A stretch of DNA of 64,000 nt from Lottia gigantea (taxonomy: Eukaryota > Mollusca > Gastropoda > Lottiidae): the NCBI RefSeq assembly GCF_000327385.1, contig NW_008707778.1:322941-386940 (forward strand), given 5' to 3'. The notes beneath the pieces were generated by a model. The model had not been told where the DNA came from. It did not search any database and saw only the letters and a program-made list of their open reading frames with translations. The first letter of the stretch is position 1; the number at the start of each line of letters is the position of its first letter. This document shows positions 15,001-26,184 of this stretch, in pieces. A program made the position numbers and the translations under genes.

Positions 15001-16384
15001 CCTTCACTTATAATTGCAGTCAACCCAGCTTTAAATGTGTTAATAATTATTCAGGAATGATGAATACCAAAAGATTTAGCCAAGGATAACTGGCAGAAAA
15101 GATCTTTATGAACCTAATATGTTATCCTTGTTAAAATTGTCATTTCTATTTCTTATAAAGTTAATTACATACCTTCAACCTGGTCCTGTGAGTAGCCATC
15201 TCCCCCAAATCCTGCAGTCTGAGACCATTCATACATCAATTTCTCTTCATCATCCAATTCTTCTCCATGACTTTTACTGCTGATTGACGGAGCCTAAAAC
15301 AATGATATATTAGTCAATTTAAATTACACTTGGGGAGTTTTACATCCTACATTTCCTCACCTTATATGTTGCAGCATGAATTTGCCTTTTAAAATTGAAT
15401 ATAATTTTTATCATATGAACAACTCAAAAATTGGTAATTTTAAATTGAATTATTATCTGCAGTTATGTTACACCATAGAAATTTTATACATTTTTTATTT
15501 AATGTCACACAAACCACACAGCCGTTTTTTTATAACAACAGATACAGAGAGTTGAAACTAAGCTTTAGTATATCATCTAATCAGTCTATTTTATACCTTT
15601 TTTAACCTCAAAATCAAGCATTATGTACAAATAGTTTTAGATTGGTGGTTGTGGATTCTTTATCAGTGTGTGAAAGTCTGATGAATCAGTCATCTTCCCT
15701 TATCAATGCCAATTGGTTTAGAGTTAAGCCAAGAATAAGCTGGTATATGTTTTATTGGTTTGTATTTCTACAAATATATCTCTTTAAAAAAAGTGAAACC
15801 AACCTGTGTAGTAGTGCCAGAATGAATACCGGAATCTATGTTATACTGGTGCTCTGGCCACATCATAGTCCTCTGTTTATCCATGGGCATATTAGATAAA
15901 TCCATATAGTTAGAACCACCGTCATTACTATTAGTACTCACTGAAATAATATAATATTCATTAGATTTCTTACTAATGTTCAATAAACTAAGAACTCACT
16001 TAAATAATGTAATGATCCATGCAGTGGGCAATGATTAAAACCAATTGCCACAGCAACATTATGACAGTGTGCACTAAAATGAATGAATCAATTTTGGCTA
16101 CACTTCTGCACCTAATTAAGCTAATGAAGACAGACATTTTGTGTGCAATCAGACAATCAGCCTACTCTTTTTTTATTTCAACTGTGAAGGGACATTTTAC
16201 TCGCAAAGCTTGTAGCACACTTCCATACGAACAACTGAATTTTACCGTAGTCACACCACAAAACTGGTTTCAGTATCTCATTTAAGATGCTACTTTGTCA
16301 CACGCAAAAAGAATGATAGAAATTTTAAAAATACTTACTGGCTCTGGATTGGCCGGAAGCATTCATCTGTTGATAACTGGACAT
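6357..16384 (-). CDS. CTNNB1: Beta-catenin / Armadillo, 15 coding exons, complete
   Basis: Cadherin-bound adhesion protein and Wnt-pathway co-activator. Coding exons from start to stop, minus strand: 16384-16339, 15940-15804, 15293-15173, 14635-14448, 14134-13830, 13354-13150, 12628-12484, 11802-11699, 11432-11226, 10898-10644, 10408-10247, 9768-9618, 9222-9098, 7686-7554, 6538-6357. All junctions are GT..AG, phases join without a break, and the total of 2466 bases gives 821 aa (human 781, fly Arm 843). The ATG follows TCAAA and matches the MS.Y-type start of fly Arm. The spliced product has the N-terminal degron, the alpha-catenin-binding region, the armadillo array and a C-terminal activation region ending in WFDTDL, a PDZ-type tail. 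The introns carry MITE, SINE and HINE insertions, but no exon is disrupted. Confidence 0.97.
7802..8636 (-). mobile_element. HINE/pearl-like element in a beta-catenin intron
   Basis: Inverted copy between coding exons 13 and 14. It has the shared terminal block (AAAGATAGTTTGCC, then GGCAAGGTAATATATGCC on the plus strand), several diverged 130-155-base cores with AAGGGCAATAACTCAT and AAGAATTGNACCTTCTA words, and the other end near 8597-8636. A second end-like block near 8425-8470 suggests one copy inserted into, or recombined with, another. Confidence 0.75.
8765..8951 (-). mobile_element. SINE family S1 fragment in a beta-catenin intron
   Basis: Reverse copy of the conserved S1 tail (ACTAATGAAGACTGGCAACG, CATGCAGTGTGATTGTGCAA, TGCCAGGACA) followed by part of the body (GGATCTTTAATGTGTAC, AGGGTCTCAATTTATTGTCC). 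The tRNA head is absent. Confidence 0.75.
9098..14134 (-). CDS. CTNNB1: Beta-catenin armadillo repeat array
   Basis: Nine exons (14134 down to 9098) encode about residues 165-717, holding the twelve armadillo repeats and the region just after them. Recognisable family landmarks in order: [210 protein letters not shown] and [20 protein letters not shown]. The lysines in QESKLIIL and QRNKVIVC match human K312 and K435, which bind acidic partners such as TCF and cadherin. One visible difference is GLIHNLAL where human and fly have GLIRNLAL. Confidence 0.96.
9410..9540 (-). mobile_element. SINE family S1 fragment in a beta-catenin intron
   Basis: Second reverse S1 tail, with GCAATGAGGGATAATTTTGC, CAGGACAGTGG and TGTCAAGGGATCTTTAAC. 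It lies between coding exons 12 and 13's neighbours, about 190 bases from an exon. Confidence 0.7.
11520..11665 (-). mobile_element. SINE family S1 fragment in a beta-catenin intron
   Basis: Diverged reverse copy: AATGAAGACAAGCAGTG, GGAAATCCTGCCAGGAC, then GTAGCAAAGAGGCTTTGG. It ends about 30 bases from the donor side of the exon at 11699-11802. Confidence 0.6.
11992..12323. mobile_element. 332-bp TIR element (TA target) in a beta-catenin intron
   Basis: Ends AAGCTGCGTTT and its reverse complement AAACGCAGCTT, each flanked by TA (11990-11991 and 12324-12325). Weaker inverted similarity continues inward. There is no transposase, so this looks like a non-autonomous Tc1/mariner-type MITE. It is less AT-rich than the surrounding intron and yields spurious minus-strand open frames. 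Confidence 0.75.
14448..16384 (-). CDS. CTNNB1: Beta-catenin N-terminal region: degron and alpha-catenin-binding segment
   Basis: The first four coding exons encode residues 1-164. DSGIHSG lies at residues 51-57 and is followed by TTTQAPS. The GSK3 and CK1 target residues of human beta-catenin (S33, S37, T41, S45) correspond to S52, S56, T60 and S64, so control of turnover by beta-TrCP is expected to be conserved. The region before the degron is longer than in vertebrates and unlike them in sequence. From [13 protein letters not shown] to [14 protein letters not shown] it matches the alpha-catenin-binding helix and the start of the first armadillo repeat. The exon junction between Q61 and A62 falls inside the degron-phosphosite cluster. 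Confidence 0.95.
14984..15136 (+). repeat. Dispersed repeat B (CCCAGCTGTAAATGGG family)
   Basis: GAAAACCTTGAATAAGTCAC, then AATTGCAGTCAACCCAGC, and further on AGCCAAGGATAACTGGCAGA and TATGTTATCCTTG. The same order of blocks occurs at 57048-57205, and shorter pieces near 11880, 15670, 33610 and 43500. It is probably part of another SINE family. Confidence 0.6.
16085..16225 (-). mobile_element. SINE family S1 fragment near the first coding exon of beta-catenin
   Basis: Reverse S1 pieces CTAATGAAGACAGACATT, GTGTGCAATC, AGCCTACTCTTTTTTTATTT and GTGAAGGGACATTTTA, in the intron between coding exons 1 and 2. Confidence 0.55.
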
Positions 16385-16421
16385 TTTGATTGGATAATAG
16401 TATCTAATAGTATCTTATATA
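16385..16421 (-). other. CTNNB1: Beta-catenin 5' UTR segment with upstream splice acceptor
   Basis: Thirty-seven untranslated bases precede the ATG, bounded by a good acceptor (TTTATTTTCAG) at 16422-16432. This means a separate non-coding first exon exists further upstream at higher coordinates. The frame of the start codon is closed upstream by a stop, so residue 1 is well placed. Confidence 0.7.
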
Positions 16422-17619
16422 CTGAAAATAAAATAATCGTGACTAAAAAAAACACAAAACACAAATGAACACACATGTACTTCCTTCAAATGATAACATT
16501 TTATTAACGGTTCCACCTATGCCCTTATTAATCCTCAAGAAATATGGAAAACTATTTAAGAGCAGGAAAGACTGCATAAATAGTTATGTTTCTCATTGCC
16601 TACCATTTAAACTAATATATATATATATACATTAAAACATTAATTATAAAAATAAGTGTTAACATGTAAGTTTAATTAACTATTTCTCTAAATAGTATGT
16701 AATTAAAAAATGTCATATTAACAGGAACAATGTTATAATTTATTTCATTACGATTCAAACTTCATTCCCTTATAAATAACAAGTTTATAAATAGCAGTCT
16801 CTCTCTCTCGTCATGCACTTGGTACCAAAAAAATGAAATGAATGGAGTTTTATGCAGTGTGTCATGATGGAAATGAAAAAGAACTAAGATGCAATAAGTA
16901 CAGTCCAAGATAAAAGAAAAGTGTCATACAGTCTACTTTCCTACACCTGAATTGATTTTATGAATACAGACAACCCCCATAAGTGTGCCATGAAGGAAAT
17001 AAAATCACTTTTCTGCACATGGTTGCGCTAATGAAAACAAACAGTGCGCCATATATCAGGATAATAGTAAAACTAATAAAGGGTTAAAAAAAAAATCAAA
17101 TTTGGGAAAGCATGCCTTAATTATGGCTTTATAAACCATTGCTCAAAACAAAGGGACATGCTAGGAGTTTGATTGTCAACTTAGTATTCTTCCGAATAGC
17201 TCTTCAAGTTTATATTTGAAGGAACTGTCCCTCTAAACAAGTACTTGTGATAAATAACTTGAGTAAATATCTTAATGCCACCTTCAAATTTAGTGTCAAA
17301 AGCGAGCTGAACATTTAATATTATCCTCCTTGAGAAATAACCTGCCAAATTTGACCCTATTCATAATATCAAAACATGCCATATTGTCAAAAGGTTATTA
17401 AGAGAAAATTATTACAAGCTATTTCAATAGAACACAACAATTATAAGAGATTGTAGTAGGTCTACTGAGACAGTGAATAAACAACATACCTAGAAAACAA
17501 GTTAATTGGCAGAAAGTTACCAAATTGCACTTATGATGACAAGTATGTCATGAAGTGAGCATGGAAATACTTCCAAATATAAAATAAAATTTTAGGTCTT
17601 ACTTCTGACTACACTTAAT

Positions 17620-17718
17620 TGGGTCAAAGAAGTCTGGCAACACTATGCAGTGTGCAATGACGAAAATTTTGCCAGGAAAGCAGTGTCAAGCAGTATTAAC
17701 CTGCTCTTTTTCTTGAAT
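17620..17718 (-). mobile_element. SINE family S1 tail fragment
   Basis: Reverse S1 tail: GAAGTCTGGCAACACTATGC, AGTGTGCAATGACGAAAATT, TTGCCAGGAAAGCAG and CCTGCTCTTTTTC. Confidence 0.75.
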
Positions 17719-19231
17719 AGTAAGTATTATATCAACCTATCCCAGTATTGAATGCCATGTATTGTGCAATAATAAACATTAACTACATCAACTTGGCTTT
17801 AATATCAAATGAAAGAAAAATAAGAGGAGAGTATACTAACCAACAAATAAATTTCAAGTAGATCAATAATTTACAATATTTCCATATAGAAATTCTTAAC
17901 ATCAAATTTAACAACTTTCAAAACAAGTTTAAAATTTCAAGTCCACCATTCAATCGAGCATATATAAAAATTCACGTTCCTTATGAGTAAAACAGCACAG
18001 ATTCAAATAAGAAATTATCTCAAATTCCAGAACTTCGAAAACATCCTTGAATACATGCTGTCACTTTTGGAGCTTATCCAAAGTCAAGTTAAAATACCAA
18101 AATTCTTCTTAGAACTCATCCACATGAACTTAAATGTTCCTAAAACAGTAAGCTTTATCAAAGTTAAGCTTATCCAATGACAAAGCTTAAATGCTACAAT
18201 ATATATAAATATTGGAGCTATGCTTGACATAGGTTTAAGTGGTAGAAATTCTTTTAAATGTTGGCAAGCTTCAACCTCCAGTAGTAATAAAATCAAGCTT
18301 TTCGAACACAACTCAAAATTCTCTCTTCACAGCCTAACCCTGAATAGTAACTAAACAAATTTGAATCTCAACTGAAAATATGACACTGGTTATCAGAGAG
18401 TGTACAATAGTCAGTGGGACACCTGTTATCCTAAGGGGTAGTGGACCGTAAAGTCCTACCCTGCACTCCATTCATCAAGTGTCAGGAGATTAGAGAGCAG
18501 TAGACAGACATAAGGTATAAATCATTTACACAGTGTCAGTGGAAAGTAGGTCAGCCTAATTTATCCCTTAGACTTGATTTCCATATACACAGTGCAATTA
18601 GGCCAAACTTTACTTTTTAGGGGCAGCCATAGCTTAAAATAAAATTGTCTTTAGTTATGGCAATCTAGACATATATGTCATACCCATTCACTAAAACAGC
18701 CAGATTTCCATTGTGCTGTGTGTTATTATTTCAAAAGATTTATTGTATTTGGGAAATTAATGTCGCTACATAATCAACTCAAGATCAACACAAATTTCTA
18801 AAAAGTGGGATAAAAATTTGAGGCCTAGTCTAGATATCAAATGTAAGCTCACATTATATAAAAGCATATAAAATTTCTTGGTTAAGTTGACAACAGAGGA
18901 CAAGAAGGGCAATGCACACCATCATTAAGTGTCAATGCTAGTTTATTTTTAGACTGTCAAAATTTGACATCAATAGTTATTGCAAACAGAATCTTGTGTC
19001 AACTATTAACAACTTGTGACTGGTGGAAACCTGCTCTCATAATGTTTCTTTAATTCTCAAAACTGAAATAAAATTAATAAACCTAAATTTTTGATGAAAT
19101 TTAACATTATCAATTATTGGATTTGGACAAGTAAAAAAAATTCATATTTTCTTACATTAACTATTTTTTGTGCACTATCCCCAAAATGAGCACCAAAGTG
19201 AAATAAACATATGTATGGCATTACGATATTC

Positions 19232-19527
19232 AACATTCCACAATGTCAAGCCATTACAGACTCATCTTATACCTTTGACTACAATAGCAACCTTAATTGT
19301 ATCACAGAACAGTGATTTGATTGCATTGAACACCAGCTAATACCGCCAATCATAGTCCTTTCAGAAAGTTATTGATTACAGACTTTCTGTCGCAGATTTT
19401 GACTAGTGGCTGTATTCTCTGATATACTATCCAATCAAATCGCTGCATTTACAAATTTAAATGATACAAGGTGACTATTGAAGTCAAGATGTAAGACGAA
19501 GTTCATAACAGATTGTCACTGAAGATG
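19232..19527. mobile_element. Long-TIR MITE, Mutator-like family
   Basis: Left CACAATGTCAAG and right TGTCACTGAAGATG termini, with internal inverted blocks (CTTATACC..GACTACAATAGCAACC and GTGACTATTGAAGTCAAG) and CAATCAAATCGCTGCATTTA. GATATTC occurs on both sides (about 19225 and 19528), consistent with a target duplication of 7-9 bases. Confidence 0.7.
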
Positions 19528-21639
19528 GATATTCGGTGACTCAATATTATACTATTTCCTACCTATACCAATCCTATATACAATCTAGGTCAGTCCCTAC
19601 AGTCAACACAATGACAAAATGTGTCACTTTTAATAACTGACATTTTTATTACCCTTATAAACTGAAGGTTTAACTCTCTATTGACTTTACTGCTGTAATA
19701 TCATGTTTAAACTCTTGATTTAAAATTTTCATGTCTTTGGGCTTGCATTTTGGCAAGCAATATCATTTTTTTTTTTATGTGTATCAGGGACACTGATGGC
19801 AGCAATTTTCACCATTCAAATTTTCAATCAGACCTGTTTGGTTAAACGTCTTATAGTTCGAAGTTGAGAAGTTTGATGCAGCTGTCTTTTTGCAAATTTC
19901 CTTCATTGCATACTGCATGATGCTGCTAGTCTTCATTAGCTCAATCAGAAAAGTGGATTCCATGCTTTCCCGTAATAAAGATAGTTTTTTGTTCCCTTGA
20001 GTTGTTTTTTTTTTATCAGAGGCCATGAAATCAGCTAAGTTCTTAATCCTGACCCAATTTTGTTACTGTACATAAGCTTATTTATAATAGTAACAGAGTT
20101 GGCTCATAATAAACAAAGATAAAATAAACCACATGGCATCAATCACAGAATGGTTGCCTGGAAGTCTACATCATGAAAGACTAGACTGTAGCACCAGGCA
20201 CCACCAATTTCATGTTCAGACATGTACAAATTATCATGTTTTCTGAGTTTTTCATTTTTCTGTAAACATTAGGCCACAGGGCACTCCAACTGTCATCGTC
20301 AAGTGAAATAGGGCATGCTTATCTTTCCACAATCTAACAATAGGTTTTCCACACAGGCTACCTGTTTCTACCAATGATAAACTCTCTATATGATTGTAAA
20401 TATAGAAGGTGGCTAACGCTTCAGACACTTCTTCCATTTACCATAATGGAACATAATCCCTACCATAATTCCATTGATCATAATTCTACAGGATTTTGTT
20501 TGACATGTTTGATCTGACATTAAAAACTTTAAAAACTGTCAAGATACAAATCATTTTTCAAATATTTATACCATCTTACAGATAACACGGTCACTGAGAA
20601 CAGTATTTTCAAAAAATAAGGATGTTGATTTTACTTTATGATATCTTCATAATTAAATGTTTCAAAAATTATCTTACCTTTGTTTTATGTTAACAGCTAA
20701 ATTTTTCCAATAAATATAAATAAATAAAACTAAAAATATATACAGCAAACAGCACTAATATATGCACAGTTGGATCTCAAGTAATGATTTGAACACCTTG
20801 CAACAACCTCTTAAAATAAAGCACAAGTAAGTGACAAATTTGTTGTTATACTATATAAGGTTGACTCTAAGAGTATAAGTGTCTAAAAAGCTATTACACT
20901 ATATAAAGTCTTTATGACAGCTCAATAACTATTTGTTGTTGACACTAATTGCAGCTGGCGAGGTCAATAATATTTAAGATATCTCACTTCAAATCAGTGA
21001 ACACTTAACACTTGTCATCTGACACCAGTCAATGATCTGGTCGAGTGAGCCTACTGATCAGTGCTAATCAAGTCAAATGGATGTCAACAGAACTTGTTGT
21101 TCAATGGGATCTAATCACTTGCATAAACTGGGACAGAATTTTGATGTTCAAAGCTAATGATTAAATTCAATCACTTGATAAGCAAGTCAACTTATGAACA
21201 GATTTGGTTCCATCAATCCCAAAACAAAGTCTTAGCTGAATATTCATGTCAAATTTGCCCCATTATCAAGAAAAAAAAAGGAAGCTATTCTTGTCTTCAG
21301 ATCAATGTGTACTGATTAACCAAATCAATTCTTTTGTATTCTGTCAATGTATACACCTGGATAATCAAATCACAATATTCGAATCTAATCACTCTTTGAT
21401 CAAGTCTTCATTTCATGAATATAATCAATGACAGCTAAGTGGAAGTGAGTGATTTACTGTCCGTTTTCAACTGGACTAGATAAGATTAGCATGATACTAA
21501 CACATTGCATGCAAACATATAGAAGAAAATAAATTAAATCAAAACATCCCTTTAACTATATTTGGTAAGGTTGTCAAGAGTTCTTGATATCAAAACAAGC
21601 ATGATGAACATTGGTGAAGAAATCCAGTCACATTAAACA

Positions 21640-22002
21640 GTCTTTACTGACTAAAGTATGAATTTTCTCATATTAAAGAAATTTAATATTAATATCAATA
21701 ACCCAAATACATCAAATTATCGCACAAATATACATGATCACACCAAATTTCATTAAAAACAGTTGAAAACTGTAGTCTCACAAACATATTTTGACGTGTT
21801 TTTCCTAAGTCAAGGGCAATAACTCAAAAACTGTTCACTGAAAGAATGTCAAATTCGAACTTGACCAAGATCTCATCAATATAAATAATCACACAAAATT
21901 TCATTAAAATCAGTTGAAAACTGCAGTCTCTATTGTGTTCACAAGAAATGTTGACGGATCTATGGCAATATACGTCCACACTTCCATGTGGGTGTATAAA
22001 AC
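21640..22002 (-). mobile_element. HINE/pearl-like element, second subfamily
   Basis: Inverted copy. It shares TGACTAAAGTATGAATTTTC and AAGGGCAATAACTCAAAAAC with the element at 62852-63775 and ends with TATACGTCCACACTTCCATG then TGGGTGTATAAAA. It has about one and a half core units. Confidence 0.75.
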
Positions 22003-22009
22003 CGCTTAA

Positions 22010-22179
22010 TATCAAGATTAAGAATTTTTCAATAATTACTTAATTTTATGATTTTCCAGCTTTTACAGGGATTCTGTTGTAACTTAATGACACCAGTTAA
22101 GCTAACTGATGAATATATATTCATATTGACCATTCTTTAGAACTTAAATTTCATGTTCATTCTATGACGTAGTATCACT
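22010..22179 (+). mobile_element. Right part of the TTAA-type MITE (see 52389)
   Basis: From TCCAGCTTTTACAGGGATTC to TGACGTAGTATCACTTTAA it parallels the right half of the intact copy at 52389-52729, including GACACCAGTTAAG and GATGAATATATATTCAT. The left half is lost. It directly abuts the HINE-like copy ending at 22002. Confidence 0.65.
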
Positions 22180-22262
22180 TTAAAATTAGAAGTAACATTC
22201 TTGACCAAATACAAGTGCAAATTTGTCAAAATAACATGTTGGAACTTTGAGCCTTCAAATCC

Positions 22263-22440
22263 ATGTGTTTGAAAGTTAAAATGACAACTCTTCTTCTTGA
22301 GACTGCCATATATAGAAATAGAAAGTGAAATTTCTAGTTTGAAGTGTATTTGATGGGATTATGTCAATCTCATGCATTTCTAGTACTTCTCATAACTATT
22401 TTTTATATTAAGACCAAAATCAAGTCCCGAAAATGGCCTT
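22263..22440 (+). repeat. Dispersed repeat C
   Basis: GTTTGAAAGTTAAAATGACA, TTCTTGAGACTGCCA, GAAATTTCTAGTTTG, CATTTCTAGTACTTCTCATA and CAAGTCCCGAAAATGGCC reappear in the same order at 39443-39630. A shorter piece is near 44930-45000. I do not recognise the family. Confidence 0.55.
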
Positions 22441-22640
22441 GAAAAAAGAAAAGACAAATGACATTTTACTGGATCTTAAACCCATGTACCATTAGTTAAC
22501 TGTGAAAGAATATTAACATGTTAAAGATAATCACTCAAATGTCAACACATGCTGCCAAAATATATATTTGGTAAAGAACATGTTTTGCCACATTTTATGG
22601 TATAAGTATAATCACACAATACAAAGGTAACACAATCAAT

Positions 22641-22808
22641 TACAAATTGAGAATCACAGAGGATAGATTGATAACAAATTGACAATCACAGAGGACAGAT
22701 TGATAACAAATTGACAATCACAGAGGACAGAATCATAACAAATTGACAATCACAGAGGACAAATTGATAACAAATTGATAATCACAGAGGACAGAGTGAT
22801 AAATTGAC
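22641..22808. repeat. 32-bp tandem array, about five copies
   Basis: Unit of roughly 32 bases built from ACAAATTGACAATCACAGAG followed by GACAGATTGATA, with few changes between copies and a shortened last unit. No flanking protein genes or unique spacers, so it is a minisatellite and not a CRISPR array. Confidence 0.9.
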
Positions 22809-22895
22809 AATATTAAGATACAAAAAATAGAAATTGATATGTCACATGATTCAATATTATAAATGTTCTGGATCAGCTATGGTTTAAAAAATATA

Positions 22896-24412
22896 AACTA
22901 GTGTCCAAAAGAAACGATACCAACTTATTTTCAAAATTGTTTTTTACTAAGTGAATTGTCTAATATGAAAACATGCCAATTCGTATTGCACATCCCAAAC
23001 ACAGCATAGTCGATAAAAATACCGGGAACACATGATCACTTCCGGGAAAAAACGTAAATTTCGTGAAAGTGACATTTCCCTCTCTAGCATGTTCTGCACG
23101 TGCATAAAAACTGTATAAAACGGCTGATCAGACACGTTGATATCACAGCACCAAAAAGAACACAAGATATGCCACGTTTGACAGCCATCGAGAGAGAGAG
23201 AGAGCCGTTAGAATGGTCCAACAAGGAGCTACACACGTCGAATCCGCCAGAAGGTTGGGCTGCGCACGCATCACTATCACCAGGTTGATGCAGCGGTTAC
23301 GTCAGACAGGTCAGACGGGCCCAGGAGTGGAAGACCACAAGTAACCACGCCCCGTGAAGATCGTAACATCTGGGTATTACACCTGAGGAACCGCACCGTA
23401 ACAGCGACGTCCACGGCGGCTACAGCACTGGGACACTACAGGATCAGTCGACAGACTGTCTACAGGAGACTACGGCAGTATGGTATCCGGCCACGTCATC
23501 CCTACCGCAGACAGCTCCTGACGCCTCGACACCGGAACAACAGACTGATCTGGGCCAGGCGAGTTCGACGTTGGCAACGGCGGGACTGGGCACGTGTTAT
23601 GTTCTCTGATGAGAGCAGATTCCTCATCTTCAAAAACGATATTGGTGAACGTTTGGCGCCTAACTGTATCCAACAGGTCCGGCCGTTTGGAGGTGGAGGT
23701 TTAATGGTTTAGGGGTGGCATATATGGAGACGTCAAAACGAGGCTTGTCGTAATTCGTGGAAACCTGAATGCACAGCGTTATATTGATGACATCCTACGG
23801 CCTGTTGTGGTGCCCTTTATTCAGCAACAGCCTCGTGGACTCCTTTTCCAACATGACAATGCAAGGCCACACACAGCAAGATTGACATAGAACTTCCTTG
23901 CCAACGCCAACGTACAGGTTTTGCCATGACCCGCATGTTCACCGGACATGAATCCCATCGAGCACTTATGGGACCACCTCGATCGGCAAATCTGACGTCG
24001 CCGTGTGCCTCCAGTCAACGTCCAGGACTTGGAACGATGTCTCCTCAAGGAATGGCAACGCATCACTCCCAACGTCATCAGACGTTTGACGGCATCAGTC
24101 CGTAGGCGTGTTCTGGCATGTATTGATGCTCACGGTGGACATACCCGCTACTGACTTGACTTTGTGACGTGTGGTGTGACATTTCCCGTGGTTTCTGTGA
24201 TCAGTGCTCTAACGAAATGTTCTTTTTTCGACCCCACCCATCTTTAAAGGCTTGTCATATTGGTTGTACAGAATTTATTGAAATGAAATTTTTGTACAGA
24301 TGTTGTGAAAGGATTTCTCAAAAGCATAACACCAATCCTAAACTTCTGCATTGTTTAGTTTTTCTTTTATGTCGTTGCAAACAGGTGGTATCGTTTCTTT
24401 TGGACACTAGTT
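22896..24412 (+). mobile_element. Tc1-like DNA transposon, full length but decayed
   Basis: 1517 bp between TA dinucleotides (22894-22895 and 24413-24414). The terminal inverted repeats are identical for 27 bases, beginning AACTAGTGTCCAAAAGAAAC. Inside is a transposase pseudogene with a DD34E signature. Exact TIRs with a broken gene suggest a moderately recent insertion, in the presumed first intron of beta-catenin and in opposite orientation to it. Confidence 0.93.
23169..24154 (+). pseudogene. Tc1 transposase remnant (DD34E)
   Basis: Tc1-family transposase catalysing cut-and-paste at TA sites. Start MPRLTAIERERE. The frame then shifts inside a GA-run (23190-23202), after which the other frame reads V..GATHVESARRLG and ITITRLMQRLRQ, the N-terminal helix-turn-helix. 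Catalytic landmarks: MFSDESRFLIF (first D, about 23600), FQHDNARPHTARLT (second D, about 23853) and SPDMNPIEHLWD (E, about 23960), with 34 residues between the second D and the E. There are at least two in-frame stops and further shifts after GERLAPN. It ends TRY and a stop at 24154. About 328 codons is normal for the family. It is GC-richer than its surroundings. Confidence 0.9.
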
Positions 24413-25384
24413 TACATTGTCACATAAATAAGTTTGACATCACAATTAACATTAGCACTCAATTTTATGAAGTTCGTTATTTTCAATAATGATTTGTTTC
24501 AATTATCATCTGGTAGTTTTTCAATTCTATTATAATTTTTGATGGCTATTTTTCTAATGAAAAATTCTACTGGTAGGCAACCTAGCTCAGATCTCACTGC
24601 TCCATTGATTGTGAATCTATGGACAAGAAAAACGACTTGGAAAAGTCTTCAATGGTTTTTTTTCAAATGGCATAACATTCCACTTATACTTTTGTCTTAA
24701 CATTTGCCTAATTTGATACTATTGTCAAATACTATTGTACTTTGATAACTGTTTTTGACCATCTATGAGAATGAATTTCCCTCAAAACATCAGGGAGCTG
24801 GTAAATGCTATTGTTTTAGGCACTTGCCTTGCTTTTCGTAGTCATTGTCTTTACAGTTGATGTCAGGTTCAGTCAATAGAAGAGAGCAACTAGCATTGAC
24901 ATTGTTGACAGGCTTAATGTACTTTGACATCCTTATGTTGACACAACTTCTAATCCCCTAGAAATGACTGTCAAGCAAAATGGAAACCAACAGAGAAAGT
25001 CATTAAACTTTACAAGTTGCTATTTTTACCATACAAATTTTTTTTTTTTTACATATTTCTTTCAGAAACAATGTCCTTCACATTGATACACTACTGAAAT
25101 ATATGAACTGCAATGCAAACTGTATCACAGGGTCCAACAAGAAAACTTTTAAGTGATTAACCCATACCAGACATTGTCAATATTTTAATGTGAAATACTA
25201 GGTACATGTTGTATAAACAATGTGTACCAGTTACAATGTTGTAATGTTAAATATTATCCCTATAAATCAATCATATTCTAAAAATAGATCACACCACAAC
25301 AATGTTCACTTTAGTTCAATTGTTCACTATATGTTTAGGTGGTTTGTCAAAGTTTCATTAAAATACCAAAGGTAAAAACCCAGC

Positions 25385-25515
25385 GATGTATTAGTGATGA
25401 GCTGACACTGAGCTTCCGTGTGGCACAGGCATCAGAATATGTCTTTGAGAATTCAAACCTACATAATTGCCTAGCAGACGAAAATCTAACTTTCTACCGA
25501 CTGAGCTATCCCATA
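25385..25515 (-). mobile_element. tRNA-derived SINE head, family S3
   Basis: On the minus strand it reads GGGATAGCTCAGTCGGTAGA (A-box, lysine-tRNA-like) followed about 45 bases later by GGTTTGAATTC (decayed B-box), then CTGTGCCACACGGAAGC and CAGCTCATCACTAATACAT. It cannot be a working tRNA gene because the stems do not pair and a long non-tRNA body follows. Confidence 0.7.
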
Positions 25516-26184
25516 AGAGGAAAGTATTGATGTTCACAGTTTGAAAGTTGTTAACCTCTTCGAGGAGATGTGGCTTGGCATTAGCAAGGATTTTAACCCC
25601 TTTGCACTTAATTGCAAGCACATTTTCGTTTTGTCAGTTATTAGTGGATACATTGGACATATCATTATTGGTGAAGAAATCTGATCCTATTTTCCTTATC
25701 TGAGCAATAAAAAAAAATTGTTTTTGAGAGTAATGCCTATATAATTAAAAATTTCACCTCTCAAATACAGCAAATACAGGTGCCAATTGGCTTTAATTTG
25801 CAACTTATGCAAGAAAGTGTTAATAATAATGCCTATTTAATCCTTCAGGTGACCACCCTCAAGCTTTATCTATAATTAACATGGTTGAGATGTTCACAGA
25901 CTTTCATATCCTTAAAGAGTATGGAAAGTCTTAATATGGTGTACTTTTGCATTTGATAAATAATTAATGATTGAATTGAATGCCACTATCCTTTTCGCGG
26001 GAAAAAAATTCGTGAGGGTGAAAAAGTGATATTTTGATGGAAAATCGATGATTTGTACGGAAAACCACAAGCATGTTCCGGAAATATCCGAATGTAGGCT
26101 AATGTATGCGTGACGTAAATTATGGACTTGACGCGGTGGTTTCTGGGAACGCTACACTGACAGATAAACAATGTGGCGGGCGTT

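Noticed and set aside
22641-22808. CRISPR-like regular array
   Set aside because: No unique spacers and a eukaryotic context; it is a plain tandem repeat. The same holds for arrays at 45634, 47627 and 59965.
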